A DNA stretch of 63,484 nucleotides from a virus. Every line of letters begins with the position of its first letter. Within the stretch, counting starts at the first letter, position 1. This document shows positions 1-8,849 of the stretch, piece by piece. The stretch is from positions 1 through 63,484 of IMG/VR virus record IMGVR_UViG_3300042291_000207. One strand, written 5' to 3'. The notes under the pieces were generated by a model that saw only the letters and a list, made by a program, of their open reading frames with translations, did not search any database and was not told the DNA's origin. Both the position numbers and the translations under genes were made by a program.

Positions 1-3000
1 GTTGTAGTGGTACTACTAGTTGTAGTAGTTGTAGTAGGTGTTACTGTCGTAGTGGTTGTAGTAGTAGTAGTTGGTCCAGGTGGGACAGTGGTTGTAGTGG
101 TACTCGTGCTATTAGATGTTGTTGTGGTAGTGGTAGATGAGCAATTTTCAACTGCTGTACCAAATATACAACAAGGATTAATTGCTGTTCCTATCAATGT
201 ACAATCTACACATAGATCAACTGCTGTACCTACTATTCTACAATCTTTTGTTGTTGATGTGGTTGTGGTAGTGGTGCAAGGAATCTGAGAGAAAGTAATA
301 GCCTCTAAATCACATCCACCATTTAATCCAGAATAGAAGAAGTTATTCTCTGCTATGTAGAAGTTAGGAATATAGCTATGGAAGCTAATCCAACTCTTAG
401 TGTTCATACTAAATGAAAGAGTCCATGACTTATTACAGAAGTATTCTGAATCATAAACACTTACCACTGTTCTTATTACACTATTACCTAGAGTTTTCTC
501 TATATAGAATTCTCTATTAGTAGCATCATATTTAATATTTTTGCTATTAGGAATGTAATCTAGCTTAGATATAATTACCCTATCATATTTACTATCAAAC
601 ACTCCATGTAAGCCAATACCATCATAATGGTTATCTGTGTTTACATTAGGATAGTAACGTAAGATTTCAAACGCTAAATGGTCTGTAAAGAACTTATTAA
701 GTCCTGAACCAAATGCTGATAAATCAGTAGCCTGTAAACCCTCAATTAAAAACACCTGTCCTCTCTTAGCATCTATTGTAATCTGTCCCTGAGGAATCTT
801 TAACAACATCTTATTTTGAGCTCCTACATATCCAAGATCTGTTTCAGCAAAGTCAATTGGAGGAGCACTCTTAAATAATGTATCATTACCTAAATAAGCA
901 GCTTGTGGGTTACTAGTTTGAACTGTAAGCATTGTATTGTATAACAATGACTTGTTTTCAAACCTAGCCAATATAGCCTTATTCTGAATACCATCTAGTG
1001 ATACAAGACCACCAAAGTTTTGAGGGAAATCAAAGAACGATGTAGGTTTATAGATCAACCAACTATTCACCTTATTGTCAGCAAATACATCCTGAGGATT
1101 TGAGTAAATAGCTCTGAATGGATATTTGGTAAAACAAAGTTGTTCATTCCAATCTGCAGGTAAGTGAGTGAATACATTCTCTCTGTTTTGCTTTGAAAAT
1201 GTTATATTGTAATAATATGTATTATCAAATACAATAGGAACTACAGACTCTTGTAACCAGTTATCAGGAATACCTGAGCTCACGTGTGGGAAGAAGTCAC
1301 CTTCTAGATTATTGAATGCTTGACGTAAATCCACATTATATGAACTTTCACAATAGAAAGAAGGAATACCATAAGCAAACATATACATTTTACCATCGTA
1401 GAATGTTCTGTTAGGATTTACTATAGGAGGATTTGCTGCTGAGTTAGGTGCAGGATCTTGGTTATTAGGGCAATCAAAATTATGTGCCTTATAAGAAATC
1501 ATATTCTTCAGCACGGGACCAGCACCTGCATTTAAAGAATAGTCTTCTAATACAGATCTGGCTGAGTGCCAGTATTGTGGGTAAGCTACATTACCAATCT
1601 CATCATAGAATACATCACTATCATCAAGACCATTCACTCTGTTATCGATAAAGAATGGAAGCTTAGTCTTAAATGCAAATCTACTAATAAATGTATCTCC
1701 ACCAAATACAGTGGATGATTTAGGTGTAGAGAACATTAAATTGTTAGTGTCAATACTTTCTTGGAAACCTGTATCAATTGTATCGTAAGAATATATCTGA
1801 CCCCATTGATTATTAAAGATGTTCTTCAATGATCCATAGTAAGAAACTACATTAATTGCTTCATTCTTACTAGGTACAGAACAATTGTTCTTCTGTGATA
1901 TAGTGAACCTTGATGTATCAGAGATACCACTTACACCACCAACTAAAAGACTAGGAGTTTGATTAGGGAATGGTAGAGGTACCACTGATGAACCATCTCT
2001 GGTTTCAATAGTCTTTATGTATATAGATGATTCTCTATTAAAGTTGTTGAAATCATGTAAATCACTTACAGACTGTACTCCAGGGAACACATATTGAGAG
2101 TTATCTAATTGTCTTTGCTTGATACCTAGATTATTATTAATTGCCCCACTATAGTCATAACTAGCTATAGAGTTAAATGAATACCCGTAGTTTCTTCTAG
2201 TGATTCCATTTATGTAGATAGTTAGATAGGCTTGGTATGCAGCAAACATTGCTGATGCATTAAACGTTGGTGTGATAGCACCAATATCTTCACTAGACTC
2301 AAGAGCATCACGTTGAGCTTCTGCTGTGAGAAGCTTATACATAGCATTCTTCTTAACCTCTACGAAATGAGCTATACCTGCACCAAACATAACGTTCTCA
2401 AGCTTTAGAACAGTTCCTAAGAAAGGTTGTCCAAAAGATGTTTCAGGTGAGTTAAATACCATTCTGTATTTAGATTCATCTGTAGCAAACGCATCTAACT
2501 TATTAGGATAACAAAGTGAGTTCTTTGTTGCATCTGTTGTAATACTAAAACTAGTTGTTCCAGATAAGTATACAGGAAGCACTAATGAATTCACTTGTTG
2601 TAAACCATTACCCGTCACTGTGATTTGTTTAAATACAGTTGTTAATGGATCTTGATATTGGAATACAGTTGTTGAAGCACTAGTAAGATTATATGTGTTA
2701 TAGACAACCACAGTGATTGTAGCTGTTCCACTCATAACCAAAAGAGTGCTAAGAGAACATATCTTTTTTGTAGTTCCAACTACTAATGTTTCTATCTGTG
2801 TTGTATTTGAAAAACAATCAGTATATTGTATAACACATGTTGTAGTGGCTATTACATTATAGGTAATACATTGATCAAGGTATGCATTATTATTATCAAG
2901 AAGGAACTCATCCTTATTAAGATCATTATATGGATAGTTAGGGAAGTAGAATTCTGTTTCTTCTCTCTTATACTTACCTACGTTTCTAAGAATACCTTTA

Positions 3001-4709
3001 CCTACAATAGATCTATTTGTACTTCTGTCCCCTCTTACAATCTTAAATCCTGCAACGCTTTCTTTCTGTGCTTGTGTAAGATTAGATGCATACACCAAGT
3101 ATGCAACTTGTTGAACATCAATCTGTACACCTATTGGGAATATAGCATCATTCTGCATCACTGGTGCAAATCCTGCTCCTAGTGTGTATGTAGGACTTTC
3201 GTATATAGGACTTACAAGAACATCAGGAAACTTGTGATGTCTAATAGGTTGACCAGCAAGATCCCCCCATACATCTATATTACATGGATAGGTATCAGTT
3301 GATTCCCAGTAAGCAAACTCACCGTATTGATAAGGTCCTTTATATGATTGACTTGTTGAATATCCAGGAGAAAATCCTGTTACAGAACCTGTGTTGTAAA
3401 TCTTCCAATAAGGTGCACTTGTGCCCTCTCCAATAAAGTCAGGATTACTGCTTGGTACATCTGGTTGAGAACCTTCGTTAGCAGTAATCATTCTACCAGG
3501 AATATGGAAACCATCTGTTTGTTTACCATTACTTAATAAGAAAACTATTTCAAATGCATACACCTCATCTCTTAGATAACCTCTAAGATTTGTAGCGTTT
3601 AGTTCATCAGCATAGTTTTCTGTACTAGGGATTCTATAAGTTTCCCATTTAAGATCAATTTGACTAGCAATTGATTGATAGTTAATTCTATCTATAGAGG
3701 TAAGATTATCCCAGATAAGAATATCTTGGGCAGTGGTTAAGTCTTGAGCTACCTCATAATATGGATATTTCTCAAATATATCAGCAATAGCAAGACGGAT
3801 TTGTGTAACATTCTGTCCTGTATAAGTTACAGTTCTAGTGTCATCTTCAATAAAATATGTACCAACAAGCTCAACAGAAGCTATTGCATTTATTGTCTTT
3901 ACTACAGCAAGATTGAAATACTGGAATTGTCCAGTGGTATCTAAGTTACTAATACTAACTACAATAGACTTACCCACTTGATAAGAGAACTCTGGTGTAG
4001 TAATTTTATTATTAGCAATAGGTGTAGGATTGGTAACAGAGTAGAAAGATGTGTATGGGTTACCAGCAGCATCACAATACTGAATAGCAAACTGATATGT
4101 ACCAGAAGTTAGATCACCACCAGTTACAACATCAGTTATATCTAATGCAGGAATGTTAAAATTAGGCTGAACGTTTAATTGATTACAATCAAGCTCAGTG
4201 GTATAAATAGGATCACATAAATCAGCGTTAGGAGCTAACTTGTAGGGAATGTTATTTAAGTCTATATATCTTCTAGGATTAAGACCATCTGTCCAATATA
4301 CTTCTGTAGTGCAATTGGTAATCTTATGAACAGCTTTAAGAATAGGATATTTTATATCAAAGCCTAAACATTTAGCACTTACGTACACACGATATACGCA
4401 ATCATTATTATCCATATATCCAATCTGGCTATCTTCTGTTTCAGGATTAGTTAAAAAGAATATATGTTTATTTTGCTCACCAATGAAATGAGTTCCTATC
4501 AAATGATAGTTTGTAGGAAAGTTTAGACATAACTCATTACCTGGCTCATTCTGATAGTTAACAGAATCTGAGTCAAAGTTCTCAACACTAGCATTCAATG
4601 CATACGTAAGCTTACCCTTCTCAACCTGATTTACAGATTGATCCATGTTTAAGCCAGATATAGCACTGTTATACTCCTGCTTAATATTAGTTGTTTCTTC
4701 TCCAGCCAT
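1..4709 (-). CDS. Very large tail (hub/stabilization-like) virion protein, partial
   Basis: An open minus-strand frame of about 1,570 codons begins at the ATG at 4709 and reaches the window edge without a stop, so the C-terminus lies outside. The start overlaps the upstream gene by 23 bases. Residues 138-151 read YWTDGLNPRRYIDL, and the N-terminus contains GLNMDQSVNQVEKGKL; both resemble the large tail hub/stabilization proteins of crAss-like phages as I recall them. Near residues 1488-1525 three short repeats built on GTA(V/I)xxC occur, bounded by Thr-rich stretches. It is the last visible gene of the structural operon, after several connector-type proteins. The reading frame is secure; the precise tail role is inferred. 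Confidence 0.75.
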   Translation of the reverse strand, partial: MAGEETTNIKQEYNSAISGLNMDQSVNQVEKGKLTYALNASVENFDSDSVNYQNEPGNELCLNFPTNYHLIGTHFIGEQNKHIFFLTNPETEDSQIGYMDNNDCVYRVYVSAKCLGFDIKYPILKAVHKITNCTTEVYWTDGLNPRRYIDLNNIPYKLAPNADLCDPIYTTELDCNQLNVQPNFNIPALDITDVVTGGDLTSGTYQFAIQYCDAAGNPYTSFYSVTNPTPIANNKITTPEFSYQVGKSIVVSISNLDTTGQFQYFNLAVVKTINAIASVELVGTYFIEDDTRTVTYTGQNVTQIRLAIADIFEKYPYYEVAQDLTTAQDILIWDNLTSIDRINYQSIASQIDLKWETYRIPSTENYADELNATNLRGYLRDEVYAFEIVFLLSNGKQTDGFHIPGRMITANEGSQPDVPSSNPDFIGEGTSAPYWKIYNTGSVTGFSPGYSTSQSYKGPYQYGEFAYWESTDTYPCNIDVWGDLAGQPIRHHKFPDVLVSPIYESPTYTLGAGFAPVMQNDAIFPIGVQIDVQQVAYLVYASNLTQAQKESVAGFKIVRGDRSTNRSIVGKGILRNVGKYKREETEFYFPNYPYNDLNKDEFLLDNNNAYLDQCITYNVIATTTCVIQYTDCFSNTTQIETLVVGTTKKICSLSTLLVMSGTATITVVVYNTYNLTSASTTVFQYQDPLTTVFKQITVTGNGLQQVNSLVLPVYLSGTTSFSITTDATKNSLCYPNKLDAFATDESKYRMVFNSPETSFGQPFLGTVLKLENVMFGAGIAHFVEVKKNAMYKLLTAEAQRDALESSEDIGAITPTFNASAMFAAYQAYLTIYINGITRRNYGYSFNSIASYDYSGAINNNLGIKQRQLDNSQYVFPGVQSVSDLHDFNNFNRESSIYIKTIETRDGSSVVPLPFPNQTPSLLVGGVSGISDTSRFTISQKNNCSVPSKNEAINVVSYYGSLKNIFNNQWGQIYSYDTIDTGFQESIDTNNLMFSTPKSSTVFGGDTFISRFAFKTKLPFFIDNRVNGLDDSDVFYDEIGNVAYPQYWHSARSVLEDYSLNAGAGPVLKNMISYKAHNFDCPNNQDPAPNSAANPPIVNPNRTFYDGKMYMFAYGIPSFYCESSYNVDLRQAFNNLEGDFFPHVSSGIPDNWLQESVVPIVFDNTYYYNITFSKQNRENVFTHLPADWNEQLCFTKYPFRAIYSNPQDVFADNKVNSWLIYKPTSFFDFPQNFGGLVSLDGIQNKAILARFENKSLLYNTMLTVQTSNPQAAYLGNDTLFKSAPPIDFAETDLGYVGAQNKMLLKIPQGQITIDAKRGQVFLIEGLQATDLSAFGSGLNKFFTDHLAFEILRYYPNVNTDNHYDGIGLHGVFDSKYDRVIISKLDYIPNSKNIKYDATNREFYIEKTLGNSVIRTVVSVYDSEYFCNKSWTLSFSMNTKSWISFHSYIPNFYIAENNFFYSGLNGGCDLEAITFSQIPCTTTTTTSTTKDCRIVGTAVDLCVDCTLIGTAINPCCIFGTAVENCSSTTTTTTSNSTSTTTTTVPPGPTTTTTTTTTVTPTTTTTTSSTTT
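3..140 (-). repeat. Thr-codon (ACN) low-complexity repeat
   Basis: Degenerate ACN-codon repeat encoding runs of Thr broken by Ser, Pro, Val and Gly in the C-terminal part of the large tail protein. A shorter patch lies at about 249-278. Similar tracts recur at 8.5, 9.4, 9.8 and 12.4 kb. Confidence 0.85.
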
Positions 4710-5610
4710 ATCTGTAACTTCTATTTGGTAGTTCGTATCTGTTAAATCTGTTTAAGTCTTGGATGATTCTTCTTTGCTTAGCCCAAGCATCTTGCTTCTT
4801 CACCTCAATGTCAGCCATGATAAATGCTTCATCAGCCATCTGTTTATAGTTTATCATCTTCCTCTCTAGCTGATTATATGTCTCATCGTTAGTTTGGTTA
4901 GTAAGTGTTTCCATCATTTTGTATTTGATGAAAGCCTCAACAAACTCTCTAACACGATAGTTATCTGGAATCAATTGGTTACCTATTCCATCATATGCTG
5001 TAGAATAGAATATCAAATGAACCACACCATTTCTAAAATTGGTTACAAACTTGTTATCTCTAATGTCAAATGAATCAGCAGCAGAACTACCAAAGTTTGC
5101 ACAGTCTAGTGCACAATGAGCTTGTACAGAGATGTTACCTGGTTTTAATAAGTATTGTCTATGATATTCTACAGCCACTTGTTGATTGGTCTTGTATACA
5201 GCTTGAATAAGCTCAGGCATGCACGTAGGACAACCTGTTGTACATTCTAGATTGGTACAAGGAGCTCCTCCAGAAATAACAGGACTCACCTGTATTGTTG
5301 TTTGTGAAGCTGCTTGAGAATAGAATGAATTAGCTGTTTGATAAGGATAGCCAGGGATTGATGTACATAACCAAGCCTCTCTCACAGCAAAGAAGTTATC
5401 AGGAAGCCTAGCTTCAAAGTCCTCAATATATAGAAGCTGTTCGCTAATAACATAAGAAGACCTTCCTAGTTTCCTAAGACATTTATCCAGGTATGTAGGG
5501 AATAACAAATCATCTACAGCACCTGTATCGAAGTAGCTTTTAAACTCTTCTTTTACAGTCGAATAGACAGGCTCAGGGGAGATGAAGTTATACTTGTAGT
5601 AATATGACAT
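4687..5610 (-). CDS. Putative connector/ring structural protein (crAss-like)
   Basis: 307 aa. The N-terminus (SPEPVYSTVKEEFKSYFDTG, then AVDDLLFP) resembles a conserved connector or ring-type protein of crAss-like phages. The middle contains a Cys cluster (CTNLECTTGCPTC, about residues 118-130). The C-terminus is rich in Arg, Tyr and Asn and preceded by a helical stretch, consistent with a packing or interface tail. It sits between small structural genes and the giant tail protein, overlapping the latter by 23 bases, which suggests translational coupling. No enzymatic motif is visible. Being virion structural is well supported by position; the exact ring is not. Confidence 0.6.
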   Translation of the reverse strand: MSYYYKYNFISPEPVYSTVKEEFKSYFDTGAVDDLLFPTYLDKCLRKLGRSSYVISEQLLYIEDFEARLPDNFFAVREAWLCTSIPGYPYQTANSFYSQAASQTTIQVSPVISGGAPCTNLECTTGCPTCMPELIQAVYKTNQQVAVEYHRQYLLKPGNISVQAHCALDCANFGSSAADSFDIRDNKFVTNFRNGVVHLIFYSTAYDGIGNQLIPDNYRVREFVEAFIKYKMMETLTNQTNDETYNQLERKMINYKQMADEAFIMADIEVKKQDAWAKQRRIIQDLNRFNRYELPNRSYRYGWRRNN

Positions 5611-5615
5611 TTATT

Positions 5616-6092
5616 TTATTTTTTCCATTCACGATAAATATGTTGATATTGATCGTTGGTTTTTAGGTAGTGAGATAGTAACCTAGAGGTTGTACGAGAT
5701 GGTTTGAAATACCAGAGTTTCATGTTCTTGAATCTGGCTGATTCTCTAAACCACATCCACCCAAAGAAATATCCTTCAGTGTGGTAATTAAAGTTGTAGA
5801 TTATTTTACCCTTCTCTTTAGATCTTTTCCAATCAACTGGTAGGTTAACATATTCCTTACCATCAATTAGTTTCATCTTCTTCCTCTTCTTCTTATTGAT
5901 TGAGAAGTCACCAAATCCAAAAGGAAGCTTAGCTTTCTCTCCAGTTTCTAGAATATAGTTTTTGAAGCTCTCATTATACAAATAGATGATGTTTCTCCAT
6001 TGGTCAAATGAGATTTTTATAGAGGGGTTCTTTTTACAGAAATTATTGTAGTTTTCTTTACTGGAGCTTCTCCAATCAACTTTTGTTCGCAT
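5616..6092 (-). CDS. Conserved phage protein in tail/connector operon, unknown function
   Basis: 158 aa, basic and aromatic-rich. The core FGFGDFSINKKKRKK followed by a WKRSKEKGKIIYNFNYHTEG stretch and the C-terminal KPSRTTSRLLSHYL pattern look like a protein conserved next to structural genes in many phages. I cannot name its role with confidence. It overlaps the stop of the upstream gene by one base (stop/start overlap) and lies 5 bases ahead of the following connector-type gene, so it is part of the same transcript. A small tail-assembly or completion factor is possible. Confidence 0.6.
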   Translation of the reverse strand: MRTKVDWRSSSKENYNNFCKKNPSIKISFDQWRNIIYLYNESFKNYILETGEKAKLPFGFGDFSINKKKRKKMKLIDGKEYVNLPVDWKRSKEKGKIIYNFNYHTEGYFFGWMWFRESARFKNMKLWYFKPSRTTSRLLSHYLKTNDQYQHIYREWKK

Positions 6093-6820
6093 TAGTTATT
6101 GTTGGTTGTGTTTGGTGCTTGACCATCCACCCCATCTGATGTTTGATCTGTTTTCAATCTAAAGTAGGTTGATAACAGCTTTTGAGATGTCAGTTCTAGC
6201 ACTTGCTTTTCTAGATAACCAGGGCAGCCATATTCTTTATCTAGAGGGTTTTTACAATAGTCTTCTAGATTAACATTATCACTGCAACAGCATTCAGCAA
6301 ACATGATCTCATTAGGAACATCTTCTTCAAAGAAAGCAGAAATTCTAACAGCTTGTAACAAAGGATTATTTACATATAAATATCCTCCATTAGCAATCCA
6401 GTAGTATTGCTCATTCTTGATGATTGGAAGTTTTAAGAGATTGACATATCTATTGATAGTAACCTCTTTTAACTTTTTGCCTTGCCCACTCATAGCGTTT
6501 ATTGAATAAACACCTTGAATGAGGTATTGATAATTACCCTCGCATATACGAGGAAGTTTATATTTTGTTCTAGCTACAGTACAAGGATCCACATAATCAC
6601 AACATTCAGAAATAGGAACTTCTACCAATTCCAAACAAGGAATGGTAGTAAACAAAGTATCAGTAGCCCAAAGCTTTCTGAGATTTGTTTCACGTTTTAC
6701 TAATAAAAGTGTGTTGTTCTTAATCTCAGATGCCACCACTCTATCAGTGATTAGGTTATCTGTTGATAACAATTTGTGCATTGCACGTACATCTGAAACT
6801 AATTTCCTTAAAGTTGCCAT
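6092..6820 (-). CDS. Putative ring/tail-connector structural protein
   Basis: 242 aa. The central block (LRKLWATDTLFTTIPCLELV, then ECCDY...CTVARTKYKLPRICEGNYQY) and KLKEVTINRYVNLLKLP resemble a conserved crAss-like ring/connector protein, recognised from memory. Several Cys residues occur in pairs (CCDY; AECCCSD) and could bind metal or form disulfides. The C-terminal 20 residues are low-complexity Asn/Thr/Gly. It shares stop/start bases with the genes on either side, so it is tightly coupled in the operon. No enzyme motifs. Confidence 0.6.
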   Translation of the reverse strand: MATLRKLVSDVRAMHKLLSTDNLITDRVVASEIKNNTLLLVKRETNLRKLWATDTLFTTIPCLELVEVPISECCDYVDPCTVARTKYKLPRICEGNYQYLIQGVYSINAMSGQGKKLKEVTINRYVNLLKLPIIKNEQYYWIANGGYLYVNNPLLQAVRISAFFEEDVPNEIMFAECCCSDNVNLEDYCKNPLDKEYGCPGYLEKQVLELTSQKLLSTYFRLKTDQTSDGVDGQAPNTTNNN

Positions 6821-8070
6821 TATAAATACTGTTTGAATATATTTGTCATTCCCTCAGCTTGATCGATTAAGAATGCTGTCACTTCAGCCTTAGACATTGT
6901 GTGACCATTCTTATCATCCCAAAGGCTCTTAGCATTTGAGAAAGCTGGAATTTGGTAAAATTTAATACCGTTAAAATCATGACTCACTTCATGATGCTTA
7001 TCTCCTGTGAATATATAGAAGTTATTATGGAATGACCATTGGTCTCTATATTCTATTGGGAACAGTCCTGCAAGTTTAGCTGGCTTAATAGCATCCCCAT
7101 GATTGAACATTAATGCTGAATTGCCATAACTTACATACTTTCTGTATTTAGGAGAGCTATCAATTGTAAGTCTGTCTGTATTTCTAAAATACGTTTGTAA
7201 CCAGTTAACCATGTGCCATCCTACAAACTCATCATGATTACCAGCTACATACACTACATTAACATGTTTAGCGTATTGTAATAACATTGTAATCATTAAC
7301 ACCTCATGGTCACATATATACTCAAATGAAGTTTGATATGTATGTGTATTCTGTTGAGGGGTTCCTTTTGTAGTTGCATTGGTGTACTCACTATTAAACT
7401 CATCTGAGCCAATAATGTATGTGATTTCTTCTAGGTTGTTTGAAAGTTGAGCTTGTGCAGCTATCAATTCCACCTTATACATAATCTTAGCTAATCTATC
7501 TAGTACATTGTTATTACCATCTACATCCCATTTGTTTAAATGAGAGTCTTGTTTGTTGATAACCAACATACCATTTGGTCTCTCTGGGTCAAACTTAGGA
7601 CTCATAACTTCCTGACTAACAGGTTGGTATGATGCTAAAAAGTCTATAAAACTATCTTGAAAAACTTGTTCTGTAGACTTCTTTGCTAGCCAGGCTTTAA
7701 CCTGCCAGTGGGGATTTCCACCATTCCCCCAGAAGTTCTGTACATATTTAGTTATTTCCCATTTATCTGTGTCTATGTGACACTTCTCAATTAGTTCGTC
7801 TAAGCTCTTAACCTCTTCGCTAAAATTAGCTACCACCTCACCAACACCCTTACTGATGTCCTCTGTAAACTTAACTATTACATTCTCTAGCTCAGCAATG
7901 TAATTTCCAACCTCAGCATCTTCCTCACTTTTCTCTTGATTTCTTAATTCTTTTAATAACTCATCCACCTCAAACTCTGTAATTCCAAGCTTATCAGCAT
8001 AGAATTGTTTACTCTTTTTCCAATGTAGAATCTCTTCTAGCTGTTGTAGCAACGATTGGTTTTCAGACAT
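6820..8070 (-). CDS. Calcineurin-like metallophosphoesterase with N-terminal helix-turn-helix-like segment
   Basis: 416 aa. Metallophosphoesterase motifs occur in order: DSHLNKWD (D175, H177), GSDEFN (D223), GNHDEF (277-282), FNHGD (around 323-327) and GDKHH (around 358-362), together forming a dinuclear metal site. Residues about 20-43 (KQFYADKLGITEFEVDELLK) look like a helix-turn-helix, and residues 45-100 are acidic and helical. The enzyme probably hydrolyses phosphodiester or phosphomonoester bonds; the substrate is unknown. It is first in a sub-operon with its own promoter and precedes connector genes, so it may act in virion assembly or DNA handling. The fold is near certain, the role is not. 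Confidence 0.85.
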   Translation of the reverse strand: MSENQSLLQQLEEILHWKKSKQFYADKLGITEFEVDELLKELRNQEKSEEDAEVGNYIAELENVIVKFTEDISKGVGEVVANFSEEVKSLDELIEKCHIDTDKWEITKYVQNFWGNGGNPHWQVKAWLAKKSTEQVFQDSFIDFLASYQPVSQEVMSPKFDPERPNGMLVINKQDSHLNKWDVDGNNNVLDRLAKIMYKVELIAAQAQLSNNLEEITYIIGSDEFNSEYTNATTKGTPQQNTHTYQTSFEYICDHEVLMITMLLQYAKHVNVVYVAGNHDEFVGWHMVNWLQTYFRNTDRLTIDSSPKYRKYVSYGNSALMFNHGDAIKPAKLAGLFPIEYRDQWSFHNNFYIFTGDKHHEVSHDFNGIKFYQIPAFSNAKSLWDDKNGHTMSKAEVTAFLIDQAEGMTNIFKQYL

Positions 8071-8098
8071 ATATGGTTTAATTTAGTTAAAATTGGTG

Positions 8099-8130
8099 TA
8101 AAGGTACGAACTAATTTTGACATTTACAAA
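8099..8130 (-). promoter_or_regulatory. Bacteroidota-type promoter for the phosphoesterase/tail sub-operon
   Basis: On the minus strand TTTG (8130-8127) is followed after 20 bases by TACCTTTA (8106-8099), close to the -33 TTTG / -7 TAnnTTTG consensus. The gene start at 8070 lies about 30 bases downstream. Confidence 0.65.
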
Positions 8131-8189
8131 ATTTAATTAACCAATTTAATTATATACATTAATCAATTTGATTAGAGTTTAAACAAAAA

Positions 8190-8213
8190 CCCCCAGCCTA
8201 GAAAGGCCAGGGG
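8190..8213 (-). terminator. Rho-independent terminator downstream of the 191-aa Thr-rich protein
   Basis: On the minus strand an imperfect C/G-rich hairpin (CCCC arm pairing with GGGG, plus GCCT/AGGC) is followed by TTTTTGTTT. It separates the fibre genes from the phosphoesterase sub-operon. A second inverted repeat, ACCTTGT/ACAAGGT, lies at about 8216-8240. Confidence 0.7.
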
Positions 8214-8251
8214 ATACCTTGTAAAACCAACAAAACAAGGTTTTTGATATT

Positions 8252-8827
8252 TTATGGACAAGTTACATAATTTGTAATCTCACCAGCTGTAGTGATTTCA
8301 ACAGCATATGTACCTGATGGTCCAATTAATTTGTGCCAACCTGGTGAACCAATGAATGGATTTGATAGAGGTGATTGTATTGTATAAAGTATCATTGTAA
8401 CAAATGGTACAGTAAATCCAGGTTGAGCCCATACTGATATTGTTGGGGATTGACCACAAGCCTCACCAGAAGTACCAGATGCTCCTGAATTAATTGTATA
8501 CATCACTGGGCTTGAAGATGTGGTAGTTGTGGTTGTTGTTGGAGGAACTGTGGTTGTGGTTGTAGTGGTTGTAGATGTACTAGTACTAGTTGTAGTGGTT
8601 GTAGAACATGGCACTACAGATATATCTGTATAGTTTGTACATGTTCCTGTAGACATAACACGAACGATTGTTGTACCGTTTGGAACTACTGTAGATGTAT
8701 ATCCAGCCAATAAGCTAGATCTTGATACACCTGTTACAAATGGTGTAGAATACGAATCTACATTTGAATATAGACTAAATGGTCCTGTTGAGGTGCCAGC
8801 TGTCGTTAATGTAATTAATACTGTCAT
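8252..8827 (-). CDS. Thr-rich virion (fibre/decoration) protein
   Basis: 191 aa in three parts. Residues 1-75 form a small beta-rich domain (TLTTAGTSTGPFSLYSNVD at the N-terminus, GTTIVRVMSTGTCTNY later). Residues 76-108 are a Thr/Ser tract with Pro interruptions. The C-terminal domain from about 110 contains two Cys and ends in TCP. This beta-domain/Thr-linker plan recurs in the two neighbouring fibre genes and suggests a surface-exposed, possibly glycosylated virion protein. It is the last gene before a terminator. I recognise the type as common in environmental Bacteroidota phages but know no experimental function. Confidence 0.65.
   Translation of the reverse strand: MTVLITLTTAGTSTGPFSLYSNVDSYSTPFVTGVSRSSLLAGYTSTVVPNGTTIVRVMSTGTCTNYTDISVVPCSTTTTTSTSTSTTTTTTTTVPPTTTTTTTSSSPVMYTINSGASGTSGEACGQSPTISVWAQPGFTVPFVTMILYTIQSPLSNPFIGSPGWHKLIGPSGTYAVEITTAGEITNYVTCP
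8517..8604 (-). repeat. Thr-codon repeat tract in the 191-aa virion protein
   Basis: ACN/TCN codon repeat, nearly the same units as at 3-140, 9344-9462, 9660-9916 and 12373-12437. Confidence 0.85.
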
Positions 8828-8849
8828 AATTTATTTATTGATTTTAATA

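Noticed and set aside
7-288. Plus-strand poly-Val ORF, and a similar one at 9355-9966
   Set aside because: Mirror frames of minus-strand ACN (Thr) repeats inside real virion genes.
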